Made by a program: the position numbers and the translations under genes. A DNA stretch of 64,000 nt from positions 682,001-746,000 of the forward strand of contig CP102404.1 of NCBI GenBank assembly GCA_024628785.1, given 5' to 3'. The DNA comes from Fusobacteria bacterium ZRK30. Its GTDB lineage: Bacteria > Fusobacteriota > Fusobacteriia > Fusobacteriales > Fusobacteriaceae. The notes below the pieces were generated by a model that had not been told where the DNA came from, ran no database searches, and was given only the letters and a program-made list of their open reading frames with translations. Positions 41,934-51,015 of the stretch are shown one piece after another. Numbering within the stretch: the first letter of the stretch is position 1; each line of letters opens with the position of its first letter.

Positions 41934-42902
41934 GTGAAGATGAAAGAAAAAGTAGATCTGTTTACAGAATTTAATATAAAGGGAATAACTCTGAAAAACA
42001 GAGTAGTTTTACCGCCTATGGTAAGGTTCAGCCTCATTGGTAAGGATGGACATATCACCGATGAATTGGTGAAATGGTATGAGAATATTGCTTTGGGAGG
42101 AGTCGGAATGATCATCCTGGAAGCCTGCTGTGTTGCCCAAGATGGTAAATTAAGGGATAATCAAATTGGAATATGGGACGATACCTTTATAGAAGGATTG
42201 ACTAAGATAGCAGATATCTGCCGAAAACACAAAACTCCTACCCTTATCCAGCTCCACCATGCTGGTTTTAAGGAGGAGATAGCTACTGTACCTGAGAAAA
42301 AATTAGATGAGATCTTAGAGGAGTTTATTGCAGCTTTTCATAGGGCAAAAAAATGTGGATTTGACGGAATAGAGATCCATGGAGCACATACCTATCTTAT
42401 ATCCCAGCTACATTCTAAACTTTGGAATAAAAGAAAAGATAAATATGGTGACAGGCTGTATTTTACACGTGAACTGATAAGGAGAACAAAGGATATCTTT
42501 GATGACAACTTTATTCTAGGGATCAGAATAGGTGGGAATGAGCCTACCTTAGAAGAGGGAATCTATATTGCAAAAGAGGTTGAAGCAGCAGGGGTGGATC
42601 TGATCCATGTATCCAGCGGTGTCCCTGATCCTAGTTTTAAACAGGACAGAAAGATAGATATGCCGTCAGAATTTCCTCTGGACTGGGTAGTATATCTGGG
42701 AGTAGAGATAAAAAAACACGTTAAAATACCTGTAATAGCTGTAAGAGCTATAAAAAAAGAGGTAGAAGCCAGCTATCTGATTGAAAATAATCTAGTGGAT
42801 CTAGTTGCCATTGGAAGAGCCATGATATCTAGACCTCACTGGATCTCTTGGGCTAAGAAAAAATATAGGTTTAGGAAAAACACAGGCGGGAAACTCTTAT
42901 AA
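41934..42902 (+). CDS. Old yellow enzyme-family NADH:flavin oxidoreductase
   Basis: Starts at GTG (41934), 6 bases after AGGAG; an in-frame ATG follows two codons later. The 322-residue protein has LKNRVVLPPMVRFS, IQLHHAGF, DGIEIHGAHTYLISQ, FILGIRIGG and VAIGRAMISRPH, typical of the FMN barrel that reduces enals, enones or nitro compounds. It is shorter than 2,4-dienoyl-CoA reductases and lacks their 4Fe-4S and FAD domains. Substrate unknown. Confidence 0.9.
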   Translation: MKMKEKVDLFTEFNIKGITLKNRVVLPPMVRFSLIGKDGHITDELVKWYENIALGGVGMIILEACCVAQDGKLRDNQIGIWDDTFIEGLTKIADICRKHKTPTLIQLHHAGFKEEIATVPEKKLDEILEEFIAAFHRAKKCGFDGIEIHGAHTYLISQLHSKLWNKRKDKYGDRLYFTRELIRRTKDIFDDNFILGIRIGGNEPTLEEGIYIAKEVEAAGVDLIHVSSGVPDPSFKQDRKIDMPSEFPLDWVVYLGVEIKKHVKIPVIAVRAIKKEVEASYLIENNLVDLVAIGRAMISRPHWISWAKKKYRFRKNTGGKLL

Positions 42903-42937
42903 ATTCAGTTTAACAGTAAAAAAATAGGAGAAATAAT

Positions 42938-44167
42938 ATGGATGAATTTTATAATGCACTTATTGAATATTTAAATGTAAGCGGATATTATCAAAGGATT
43001 TTTGTTGTAGGAATAATAATGGTGCTGACTTTAATAATAGCTATTATTATGCACTATATTACAAATTATATAATAAAAAACCATTTGATTAAATTGATTG
43101 AAAAAAGTGAGACTAAGTGGGATGACTTTTTAATAGAGAACAATGTTTTCAAATATTTAAATGCTTTAGTGCCGTTAATTGTTTTTCAGATTATGATAAA
43201 GAAACTAAATTTCTTTAAAACTTTCTTTGAAAAAACTCTAGATATAGGAATGGTAATAATATTTACCCTTATTGCAAATGGGATTTTGTCGGTATTTAGT
43301 GATATCTATAGTACATACAGTATCTCTAAAAGGCGACCTATCAAGAGTTATCTCCAGGTTATGAGCTTATTTTTAGTGATTGTAGCTGCAACAATATCTG
43401 TGGGGATAGTTATGGATAAATCCCCTCTTAAAATTTTAAGCGGGATAGGTGCAATGACAGCTGTAATTATGCTGATATTCAAAGATGCTATCCTGGGATT
43501 TGTTGCCAGTATTCAACTGGCGGCTAATAATATGGTCGGGATAGGAGACTGGATTGAGATGCCAAACCAGCTGGCTGACGGAGATGTAATAGAGATCAAT
43601 TTAACCAATGTAAAGGTCCAAAATTTTGATAAGACTATTACAACTATTCCTAGTTACGCCCTTGTGAGCAATTCATTTCGAAACTGGAAGGGGATGCAGT
43701 CTACAGGAAGCAGGAGGATAAAAAGATCGATATTTTTAGACAGTAACAGTGTAAAGTTTTTATCTTCAGAGGAAGTTAAAGAGTATAAAAAAATTGATCT
43801 TTTAAAGGAATATATTGAAAGAAAGGAAAAGGAGATAGGGAATTCCAATAGAGGTAAAAATGTTATGTTTTCTCCTATTAACGGTAGAAGGCTTACAAAT
43901 ATTGGAATATTCAGGGCTTATGTTGAACTATATCTAAAAAATAGTCCCTATATCAATCAAAATTTGACCCTGTTAGTCAGACAGCAGGAACCTACATTTC
44001 AAGGGATCCCCCTTGAGATATACTGCTTTGCCAAAACAATTGTGTGGCAGGAATATGAAGGGATTCAATCGGATCTCTTTGAACATCTAATACCAACAAT
44101 CCATGAATTTGATCTGGCAGTATTTCAAAATCCTACTGGGAATGATCTGAGGTTGTTAAGAAAATAA
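42938..44167 (+). CDS. MscS-family mechanosensitive channel (YbdG/MscM-like)
   Basis: The 409-residue protein has four N-terminal membrane segments, then the MscS core with LGAMTAVIMLIFKDAILGF-like pore helix, NNMVGIGDWIEMP and DGDVIEINLTNVKVQNFD, followed by the cytoplasmic cage. The C-terminal part carries an insert with NGRRLTNIGIFRAYVELYLK, as in YbdG. It opens on hypo-osmotic shock. Cotranscription with the previous gene is likely (35 bases apart). Confidence 0.9.
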   Translation: MDEFYNALIEYLNVSGYYQRIFVVGIIMVLTLIIAIIMHYITNYIIKNHLIKLIEKSETKWDDFLIENNVFKYLNALVPLIVFQIMIKKLNFFKTFFEKTLDIGMVIIFTLIANGILSVFSDIYSTYSISKRRPIKSYLQVMSLFLVIVAATISVGIVMDKSPLKILSGIGAMTAVIMLIFKDAILGFVASIQLAANNMVGIGDWIEMPNQLADGDVIEINLTNVKVQNFDKTITTIPSYALVSNSFRNWKGMQSTGSRRIKRSIFLDSNSVKFLSSEEVKEYKKIDLLKEYIERKEKEIGNSNRGKNVMFSPINGRRLTNIGIFRAYVELYLKNSPYINQNLTLLVRQQEPTFQGIPLEIYCFAKTIVWQEYEGIQSDLFEHLIPTIHEFDLAVFQNPTGNDLRLLRK

Positions 44168-44188
44168 GAGGCTGAGGCCTCTTTTTTT
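44167..44188 (+). terminator. Terminator after the MscS gene
   Basis: AGAGGC (44167-44172) pairs with GCCTCT (44177-44182), loop tgag, then a T-run. Confidence 0.85.
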
Positions 44189-44364
44189 CTTAATCTGAGA
44201 AATTATAAAAATTTCGATTATACTTAACTAGATGGAACATCAAGTGCCTTTTTTTTAGAAAAAATAATTTCTTTAAGTAAAAACTGTAGTATACTGGAAG
44301 TGAAAAAAATTGTTTTATAATTATATATAAATTAAACTAACTTAAGTAATAAAGGAGAAGATGT

Positions 44365-44916
44365 ATGAAGAGTGAAAAAGAAAAGATGTTGGACGGGGAA
44401 TTATATTTTTCCGGAGATCAAAACCTTATGGATGACAGGCTCATGGCAAGGATGTTAATTTCTGAGTATAATTCTACCAAACCCATAGAGGAGGAGGAAA
44501 GAAAAGAAATTCTGAAAAGATTGGTTGTTGCCAAGGGAGATATAAAAATAGAACCACCATTTTATTGTGACTATGGATATAATATAGAGGTTGGAGAAAA
44601 TTTTTATGCCAATTTTTCATGCACTATATTGGATGTGAACAGAGTAATCATCGGTGACAATGTGATGTTTGGACCAAATGTCCAAGTGTATACAGCAACT
44701 CATCCCTTAGATGCTGAGGAGAGGATAAAAGGACTGGAATCTTCTAAACCTATCGCAATAGGTAACAATGTATGGATTGGTGGAGGAGCTGTAATTCTAC
44801 CAGGGGTAACCATTGGGAATAATACCACTATAGGAGCAGGAAGTGTTGTAACCAAAGATATTCCGGGAAATGTCTTTGCCGGGGGAAATCCTTGTAAGAT
44901 TATAAAAAAATTATAA
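44365..44916 (+). CDS. Sugar O-acetyltransferase (Maa/LacA type)
   Basis: The 183-residue protein has left-handed beta-helix repeats (IGDNVMFGPNVQVYTATHPLD, IGNNVWIGGGAVILPGVTI) and the catalytic His in ATHPLD. The N-terminal helices (MLDGELYFSGDQNLMDDRL) match maltose/galactoside acetyltransferases. It transfers acetyl from acetyl-CoA to sugars. Length normal. Confidence 0.93.
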   Translation: MKSEKEKMLDGELYFSGDQNLMDDRLMARMLISEYNSTKPIEEEERKEILKRLVVAKGDIKIEPPFYCDYGYNIEVGENFYANFSCTILDVNRVIIGDNVMFGPNVQVYTATHPLDAEERIKGLESSKPIAIGNNVWIGGGAVILPGVTIGNNTTIGAGSVVTKDIPGNVFAGGNPCKIIKKL

Positions 44917-44964
44917 AGTTTATTGATGAATTTCCAGATTGCTGATATGAATAGTAAAAATCTT

Positions 44965-44989
44965 AGGGAGAAAATTTCTCCCTTTTTTT
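44965..44989 (+). terminator. Terminator after the acetyltransferase
   Basis: AGGGAGAAA (44965-44973) pairs with TTTCTCCCT (44975-44983), then T7. Confidence 0.85.
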
Positions 44990-45030
44990 GTTCATAAAGA
45001 GAGGATGTAGTTTTATTTTAGAAGATATGA

Positions 45031-45060
45031 TAAGATGATTTTGAGTAAAATATCATCTTA
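45031..45060. repeat. Inverted repeat upstream of the ABC exporter gene
   Basis: TAAGATGAT (45031-45039) and ATCATCTTA (45052-45060) form a perfect 9-bp repeat 54 bases before the start codon. It may be an operator or a leader hairpin. Confidence 0.45.
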
Positions 45061-45113
45061 TTTCTAAAAAGACCGATAATTAAATAATATAAAATTAAAA
45101 TATAGGAGCTAAA

Positions 45114-46820
45114 ATGAACGAATTAAAATCATTTATAAAATATTATAAACCCCATATTAAATTACTGATATTTACATTGACCTGTGCTGTACTACTTGCA
45201 TCATTGGATTTAATTTTTCCAAAAGTAATTCAGATAGTAATCGATAAAGTAATCCCGGCAAAAGACCTGAAAACATTTTATTATATATCTGTTGGGTTAA
45301 TATTCATGTACTTACTGAGATATGCTGTAAGCTACTGTCAGTTATATTATGGAAATATTCTGGGAATTAAGATAGAGACCAGGATGAGGAAAGAACTCTT
45401 CTCCCATATTCAAAAATTATCTTTTAGTTATTTTGACAACAATAAAACTGGGGTAATTATGTCAAAATTAGTAAATGATCTGAGTGGAATATCGGAGTTA
45501 GCTAATCATGGTCCTATCGATCTTTTTATTGCTGTAATTAGGTTAGCAGGAGCATTTGCATTGATGCTCAGCTTAAACGTGAAATTGACCTTGGTTATAT
45601 TTTCAGTTTTACCATTTATGATCTACTTTTCTATTACTCAAAAATGGAAGATGAAGATGGCATTTGCCAAAACCAGAAAAAAAATAGCAGATATAAATTC
45701 CTGTGTGGAGGAAAGCATCGGCGGGATCAGGATAGTAAAACAGTTTAACAATGAAAATTATGAAATAGATAAATTCGAGGAAAAAAACCAGGAATTTCAA
45801 GAAGCTAAAAAAGAAACTTATAAAACTACTGCTGTTTTCTTCTCAGGAATCCATATATTTATGAATCTTATGCAATTTATAGTGGTTTTTTACGGAGGTT
45901 ATTTAATATTACACGGTGAGTTAACCTATGGTATTTTGATTAGTTTTTTACTGTATTCCTATAGATTTATGGAGCCTATCAGAAAGATGATGATCTTAGT
46001 TCAAAGTTATCAAAAAGGAATGGCAGGATATAGAAGGTTTCAGGAGATGATGGGAATAACTCCACAGATAAAAGAGATGGAAAATCCATTAGTTTTAAAA
46101 GAGATAAAAGGAGAGATAGAGCTCCAGGATGTAAATTTTTCCTATAAAAAATCATCTTTAATTTTAAATAAGTTTAATTTAAAGATAGAACCTGGGGAAA
46201 ATATAGCCATAGTAGGATCCAGTGGTGTAGGAAAATCAACTATTTCAAATCTGATTCCAAGGTTTTATGACATCGATTCTGGAAGGATTACCATAGATGG
46301 GATGGATATAAGTAAGATAAATTTAATTTCTCTCCGGGAAAACATAGGGATTGTTCCCCAGGAGGCATTTTTGTTTGGAGGAACCATAGGGGACAATATA
46401 AGGTATGGGAAGCTGGATGCTACTGAAGAAGAGTTAACGGATGCAGCTAAAAAAGCGAATATATACGAGTTTATAATTAGTTTACCAAAGGGATTTGATA
46501 CCCTGGTAGGAGAAAGGGGAGTAAAACTTTCAGGAGGACAAAAACAAAGGATCTCAATAGCCAGAATATTTTTAAAAAATCCCAAGATATTAATATTGGA
46601 TGAAGCTACGGCATCACTGGATAATATTACGGAAAAATTAATTCAGGAAGCCCTCATGACACTATCTAAAAACAGGACTACCATAACGATAGCTCATAGG
46701 CTGTCAACTATCATAAATTCCGACAGGATTGTGGTTATGGATAAAGAGGGAGTAGTAGAAACCGGAACCCATGAGGAACTGCTGAAATTAGAGGGGTCTT
46801 ATGCTAAACTTTATCGTTAA
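45114..46820 (+). CDS. ABC exporter, fused membrane and ATPase domains (MsbA/multidrug type)
   Basis: The 568-residue half-transporter has six membrane segments (1-300), then the nucleotide-binding domain: Walker A GSSGVGKST, Q-loop VPQEAFLFGGTI, signature LSGGQKQR, Walker B ILILDEATASLD and H-loop AHRLS. It probably works as a homodimer exporting lipid or drugs. Starts after ATAGGAG. All motifs are intact. Confidence 0.92.
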   Translation: MNELKSFIKYYKPHIKLLIFTLTCAVLLASLDLIFPKVIQIVIDKVIPAKDLKTFYYISVGLIFMYLLRYAVSYCQLYYGNILGIKIETRMRKELFSHIQKLSFSYFDNNKTGVIMSKLVNDLSGISELANHGPIDLFIAVIRLAGAFALMLSLNVKLTLVIFSVLPFMIYFSITQKWKMKMAFAKTRKKIADINSCVEESIGGIRIVKQFNNENYEIDKFEEKNQEFQEAKKETYKTTAVFFSGIHIFMNLMQFIVVFYGGYLILHGELTYGILISFLLYSYRFMEPIRKMMILVQSYQKGMAGYRRFQEMMGITPQIKEMENPLVLKEIKGEIELQDVNFSYKKSSLILNKFNLKIEPGENIAIVGSSGVGKSTISNLIPRFYDIDSGRITIDGMDISKINLISLRENIGIVPQEAFLFGGTIGDNIRYGKLDATEEELTDAAKKANIYEFIISLPKGFDTLVGERGVKLSGGQKQRISIARIFLKNPKILILDEATASLDNITEKLIQEALMTLSKNRTTITIAHRLSTIINSDRIVVMDKEGVVETGTHEELLKLEGSYAKLYR

Positions 46821-46834
46821 ACAAGTAACCAATG

Positions 46835-46890
46835 ACTCTCTTTTGGATAGTTTCCCAATTTTGATCTAAAAAGGAAACTAAAGTTAGAGT
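46835..46890 (+). terminator. Large hairpin downstream of the ABC exporter
   Basis: TAGTTTCC (46848-46855) pairs with GGAAACTA (46873-46880), and ACTCT (46835-46839) with AGAGT (46886-46890). It lacks a T-run, so it is an mRNA 3' structure rather than a sure terminator. The gap 46821-47408 also holds the promoter, riboswitch and terminator listed below. Confidence 0.45.
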
Positions 46891-46995
46891 TTATAGGTTT
46901 TAATAGGCGGCAAAAGAAAAGATTTTAAAGTAATATAATCTATGATATACATTGAACTTTTAATCGATATAAAAAGCAGCTGTATTTTATTAAAA

Positions 46996-47027
46996 AACAT
47001 TAATTTTAAATTAAAAAAATTAATGTT
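46996..47027. repeat. Inverted repeat upstream of the cobalamin promoter
   Basis: AACATTAATTT (46996-47006) and AAATTAATGTT (47017-47027) form a perfect 11-bp repeat, ending 17 bp before the -35 box. It could be a binding site for a regulator. Confidence 0.45.
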
Positions 47028-47044
47028 GAATTAAAAGAAATACG

Positions 47045-47073
47045 TTGTAAAAACAAAGCAAACATGGTATAAA
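47045..47073 (+). promoter_or_regulatory. Promoter of the tetrapyrrole operon
   Basis: TTGTAA (47045-47050) and TATAAA (47068-47073) are separated by 17 bp. Transcription would start near 47080, just before the riboswitch. Confidence 0.65.
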
Positions 47074-47099
47074 GTTAATAACAATTTAATAAAATATAA

Positions 47100-47255
47100 T
47101 CTTGGTTCGATTTGTATCGATTAAAAGGGAAGTGGGTGAAAATCCTACACGGTCCCGCCACTGTAAGACAGACGAAAATAGTATACCACTGAAGCAATTT
47201 GGGAAGGGCTATGAGTAGAATGAAGTCAAGTCAGGAGACCTGCCAGATTAATTTT
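47100..47255 (+). promoter_or_regulatory. Cobalamin (adenosylcobalamin-type) riboswitch
   Basis: The conserved core is clear: AAAGGGAAGTGGGTGAAAAT (from 47124), TCCCGCCACTGTAAGACAG (from 47153) and the B12 box AAGTCAGGAGACCTGCC (47228-47244). It lies between promoter and terminator of the operon, so B12 should cause early termination of cbi/hem transcription and uptake genes alike. Confidence 0.95.
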
Positions 47256-47315
47256 TACGAACTTGCGAGGACGAGGATGTAGACATTTGTATCTTTTGCT
47301 GTACAAAATGTTTTG

Positions 47316-47345
47316 GTTCCCTAAGTTTTAGGGAACTTTTTTTTT
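47316..47345 (+). terminator. Riboswitch-controlled terminator
   Basis: GTTCCCTAA (47316-47324) pairs with TTAGGGAAC (47328-47336), then a T9 run, 63 bases before cbiK. No gene ends here, so it is the expression platform of the riboswitch. Confidence 0.9.
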
Positions 47346-47408
47346 ACACGAAATAGATGCAGCGTTATCTTACTTTTTATTCTCAAAATTATATTTAGGA
47401 GGAGAAAA

Positions 47409-48326
47409 ATGAAAAAAGTGTTAGTGGTATTAGTGATGTTAACAATGGGGATCTCTTTATTTGCCAATGGAGGAAAATCAAACGATTTTGATCTGAAAAA
47501 AGGTGAAAAGAAAGCAATAATGCTGGTAAGTTTTGGGACAACTTTTCCTGAAACCAGGGAAAAAACTATAGGTGCACTAGAAAAAGAATTTAAAAGTTCT
47601 TATCCGGATTTTAAAGTAGTTACTGCTTTTACTTCCAGAATAGTTATGAGAAGGATCAAAGAAAAAGAAGGGATTATCTATGATAACCCCAGTGAAGCAT
47701 TGAAAAAATTAAAAAAAGACGGATATACCCATGTATTGGTACAAGGTACTCATATTATGAATGCCATTGAATCAGAGACATTAAAAATGGAAGTAGAAAG
47801 TTATAAGGGAGACTTTAAGGTGTTAAAAGTAAGTACTCCATTACTTACAAGTGTTGAGGATTATAAAGAAGTTGTTAAGGCGTTAAAGCCAACTTATAAA
47901 AATTTAAAGAAAGATGAGGCTGTTGTGTTTATAGGGCATGGAACCCACCATCCTGGAAACTCTGCCTATGCTATGTTGGAACATGTATTCCACCAGGAAG
48001 GTATTGAAAATGCATATTTAGGAACTGTAGAAGGATATCCTGAATTAGATGATGTCATTGCCAGTTTAAAGAAGGCAAAAATTAAAAAGGTAGAATTATA
48101 TCCGTTTATGATTGTTGCAGGAGATCATGCCAAAAATGATATTGCTGTAGATATGAAGGAAGAGTTAGAAAAAAATGGATTTACTGTAAAAGCTCATATG
48201 GTTGGATTAGGAGAAAATAAAGGGATCAGAAAGATATATGTTGAACATGCAGAGTTTGGGTTAACTCATGTGGAAGAAAATATGTTAGCTAAAAAGAAAA
48301 AATATGCAAATGGGATGCAGCCGTAG
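47409..48326 (+). CDS. cbiK: Exported CbiK-type cobaltochelatase
   Basis: The 305-residue protein belongs to the CbiK family, which inserts Co2+ into sirohydrochlorin (HGTHHPGN and AGDHAKND carry the metal-binding His; FGTTFPETREKTI starts the fold). It begins with a signal peptide (MKKVLVVLVMLTMGISLFA, cleavage near residue 19), so the mature protein should be periplasmic, as in the Desulfovibrio CbiK-P. It is followed by a BtuCDF-type importer. Exported chelatases of this type may act in metal or tetrapyrrole uptake; a cytoplasmic role would need the signal not to be used. Confidence 0.85.
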   Translation: MKKVLVVLVMLTMGISLFANGGKSNDFDLKKGEKKAIMLVSFGTTFPETREKTIGALEKEFKSSYPDFKVVTAFTSRIVMRRIKEKEGIIYDNPSEALKKLKKDGYTHVLVQGTHIMNAIESETLKMEVESYKGDFKVLKVSTPLLTSVEDYKEVVKALKPTYKNLKKDEAVVFIGHGTHHPGNSAYAMLEHVFHQEGIENAYLGTVEGYPELDDVIASLKKAKIKKVELYPFMIVAGDHAKNDIAVDMKEELEKNGFTVKAHMVGLGENKGIRKIYVEHAEFGLTHVEENMLAKKKKYANGMQP

Positions 48327-48332
48327 AAATCT

Positions 48333-49331
48333 ATGAAAAAGCATTTTAAATTATGGACAATAATTGGAATAATACTATTAATCCTTTCAATATTCTTCTA
48401 CCTTCAAATGGGATATATAAAAATTCCATTAAAGGAAGTAATAGAGAGTATAAAAGGCGGGGAGGGAGCTCCTAATTGGTATATTATCCATGAAGTGAGA
48501 TTACCGAGGATCCTCACTTCGATCTTAATAGGTTCAATTTTATCTATGTGCGGATTGGTATTTCAAGGGGTTTTATTAAACCCCTTGGCTGATCCATATA
48601 CATTGGGAATTTCAAGTGGTGCTTCATTTGGTGCAGCACTGGCTATAGTTCTGAATATAACAATTTTTGGAATTTTTAGCACACATATAGTGTCATTTAT
48701 ATTTGCAATACTCTGTTTGGCAGTTGTTATCAAGATGGGTTCCTTTGAAAGAAAGATGAATCCTACTTCTATAATATTAGGAGGGATAATAATAGGAGCT
48801 TTCTTTTCAGCAGGATTAAGTTTTTTAAAATATCTGGCTGACGAAGGTGTAGGAGCCATTATATTTTGGCTGCTTGGGAGCTTTACCGGTAAATCCTGGA
48901 TGGAGGTCAGCATCCTGAGTGCAATATGGGTCTTTGGATTCGTATTTTTTTGTTATTATGCGGAAGACTTAAATATCCTGGCTTTGGGAGAAAAAAGTGC
49001 TATCTCTTTGGGGATAAATCCCAGTAAGATCAGGAGGATATTATTGATTGTCAGCTCGATCTTGTCGGCGGTAGCAGTTTCTACCTGCGGGATAATAGGG
49101 TTTGTAGGACTGGTAGTTCCACATCTTCTCCGGTTTATTATGGGGACAGACAACAAAAAATTAATTATAGGCTGTGCTATATGGGGCGGAGTTATTATGG
49201 GAGCTGCTGATAACATAGTCCGGGTAGTATTGCCCAATGATATTCCTGTAGGAGTAATCACATCATTGTTAGGAGCACCTTTCTTTGCTCTTATTTTTAG
49301 GAAAAAGATGGGAGGAGGGAATCTGAGATGA
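48333..49331 (+). CDS. btuC: FecCD/BtuC-family ABC permease
   Basis: The 332-residue protein has about 10 membrane segments and the family marks RLPRILTSILIGSILSMCGLVFQGVLLNPLADPYTLGISSGASFGA, and later GIIGFVGLVVPHLLR. It transports B12, heme or iron-siderophores. Placed after cbiK and under a B12 riboswitch, cobalamin, a corrinoid precursor or cobalt-loaded tetrapyrrole is likely. The ribosome site is weak and the gene lies 6 bases after cbiK, so coupling is probable. Confidence 0.88.
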   Translation: MKKHFKLWTIIGIILLILSIFFYLQMGYIKIPLKEVIESIKGGEGAPNWYIIHEVRLPRILTSILIGSILSMCGLVFQGVLLNPLADPYTLGISSGASFGAALAIVLNITIFGIFSTHIVSFIFAILCLAVVIKMGSFERKMNPTSIILGGIIIGAFFSAGLSFLKYLADEGVGAIIFWLLGSFTGKSWMEVSILSAIWVFGFVFFCYYAEDLNILALGEKSAISLGINPSKIRRILLIVSSILSAVAVSTCGIIGFVGLVVPHLLRFIMGTDNKKLIIGCAIWGGVIMGAADNIVRVVLPNDIPVGVITSLLGAPFFALIFRKKMGGGNLR

Positions 49332-50107
49332 TAGATATAAAAAAAATAGATTATTCTATAGATGGAACTAAAATTTTAGATGACCTGTCTTTTAAATTTG
49401 AAAAGGGTAAATTTTATGGAATATTAGGACCAAATGGAAGCGGAAAGACTACTTTTTTGGATATTTTAAGCGGGTATAAAAATGCTACAGAATCTGAAAT
49501 ATATATAGAAAAGAAGGAATTAAAGGAATATTCTCATCTGAAGTTAGCAAAAAAAATTGCAATAGTACCACAAAAATTTGATATAGTATTTCCTTTTTCT
49601 GTTTCCGACATATTGGAGATGGGAAGGTATCCCTATAAGAAAAAGTTTTTCAGCCTTCAGAAAAAAGATTATGAGATTATTGACAAGGTTGTAGAGGAAA
49701 TAGGGTTAGAAGAATTTTTAGATAAAGAAATAACTACCCTTAGTGGTGGTGAAGAACAAAGAGTTATATTTGGAAAGGCATTGATTCAGACGACACCTAT
49801 TTTATTTTTAGATGAGTCAACTTCGAATTTAGATCCCTATTATTCCCATACTTTACTGAGCCTTGTAAGGAAAAGAGTGGTAGAGGAACAAACCACAGTT
49901 ATAGGAGTATTTCACGACTTTAATTTAGCTTCACTTTATTGTGATGAAATCCTCTTATTGGAAAAGGGAAAGATTATAGCCAGTGGGAAAACCCAAGATG
50001 TATTTAATTCAAAAAAATTAGAAGAAGTATTTAAAATAGGATGGGAAAAATATAAAACAGAAAAGAATACATTTGTATTCCCAAAATTAGGAGGTGATTT
50101 AGAGTGA
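49328..50107 (+). CDS. btuD: ABC ATPase (BtuD/FecE type)
   Basis: The 259-residue protein overlaps the permease by ATGA. Walker A GPNGSGKTTFLD, Q-loop VPQKFDIVF, signature TLSGGEEQR (usual LSGGExQR), Walker B ILFLDESTSNLD and H-loop FHDFNLA are intact. It couples ATP hydrolysis to import. Confidence 0.9.
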   Translation: MIDIKKIDYSIDGTKILDDLSFKFEKGKFYGILGPNGSGKTTFLDILSGYKNATESEIYIEKKELKEYSHLKLAKKIAIVPQKFDIVFPFSVSDILEMGRYPYKKKFFSLQKKDYEIIDKVVEEIGLEEFLDKEITTLSGGEEQRVIFGKALIQTTPILFLDESTSNLDPYYSHTLLSLVRKRVVEEQTTVIGVFHDFNLASLYCDEILLLEKGKIIASGKTQDVFNSKKLEEVFKIGWEKYKTEKNTFVFPKLGGDLE

Positions 50108-51003
50108 TTAAAATAATGAAGTTATTATCGATCTTTATTTTTATGATAAACCTATGTTTTGCTTCTAATAAAGAGATAATAAGTGAATCCGGGCAAAAAG
50201 TGGATCTGACAACCCCCCATACAAGAATAATATCCCTCTATGGGGCTCATACAGATGTTTTGGTAAATATAGGTGCTGAGGAAAACTTGGTAGGAGTAGA
50301 TAAAAGTAATGCTGGTCTGGGAATAGAGGTTTTCTCATATAAGGACAGTGTAGAAAAATTTATATCTGCAAAACCGGATTTAATCTTAATAAGACCTATG
50401 ATCAGAGACAGGTTTAGCGGACTAATAAGATCACTAAAAAACGCAAACCTGACTGTAGTAACTATAAAACCTACAAAATTTGAGGAATTGGATAACTATT
50501 GGCTGACATTGGGTAAACTAAGCGGCCACGAAAAGGAAGCGATCCAATATACAGATGATTTTCATATGAATCTGGCTGTGTTAAAGAAAAAGGCTGACTC
50601 AATACCTAGTAATGAAAGAAAAACAGTGTTCTTCGAAGCTAGACATAAGACCAATCAAACAACTTCACTAGATGGAATACCGGCTTATATTTTAGGAGTA
50701 TTGGATATAGAGAATATAGCTTATGATGCTATTCCTGCAAAAAAAGGATCTAGTGTAGCTGATTTCCCTAAGGAGTTATTATTAGCCCGGGGGGAAAAAA
50801 TAGATGTATATTTAGCACAGTATGGAGCTATGAACAGGCCCACTGTGGATATAATAAAAAAAGCACCTGGTTATAAAGCAATAAGAGCAGTAAGGGAAGA
50901 TGAAATCTATATAATAGATGAATATAGTGTATCGAGACCAACAAATGGACTATTAGACGGGATAAAAGAAATTGGACATGTTGTTTATCCAAAATATTTT
51001 TAA
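50104..51003 (+). CDS. btuF: Periplasmic substrate-binding protein (BtuF/FecB type)
   Basis: Starts at GTG overlapping the ATPase stop by GTGA. The 299-residue protein has a signal peptide (about 1-22, MINLCFAS) and the two-lobed fold: RIISLYGAHTDVLVNIGAEENLVGVD, KPDLILIRPMI, and a C-terminal VSRPTNGLLDGIKEIGHVVYP. A Cys occurs in the signal, but the lipobox is not a good match, so it may be free or lipid-anchored. The ligand is inferred to be a corrinoid or related metal complex from the operon. Confidence 0.82.
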   Translation: MIKIMKLLSIFIFMINLCFASNKEIISESGQKVDLTTPHTRIISLYGAHTDVLVNIGAEENLVGVDKSNAGLGIEVFSYKDSVEKFISAKPDLILIRPMIRDRFSGLIRSLKNANLTVVTIKPTKFEELDNYWLTLGKLSGHEKEAIQYTDDFHMNLAVLKKKADSIPSNERKTVFFEARHKTNQTTSLDGIPAYILGVLDIENIAYDAIPAKKGSSVADFPKELLLARGEKIDVYLAQYGAMNRPTVDIIKKAPGYKAIRAVREDEIYIIDEYSVSRPTNGLLDGIKEIGHVVYPKYF

Positions 51004-51015
51004 CAGGGGGATAAA

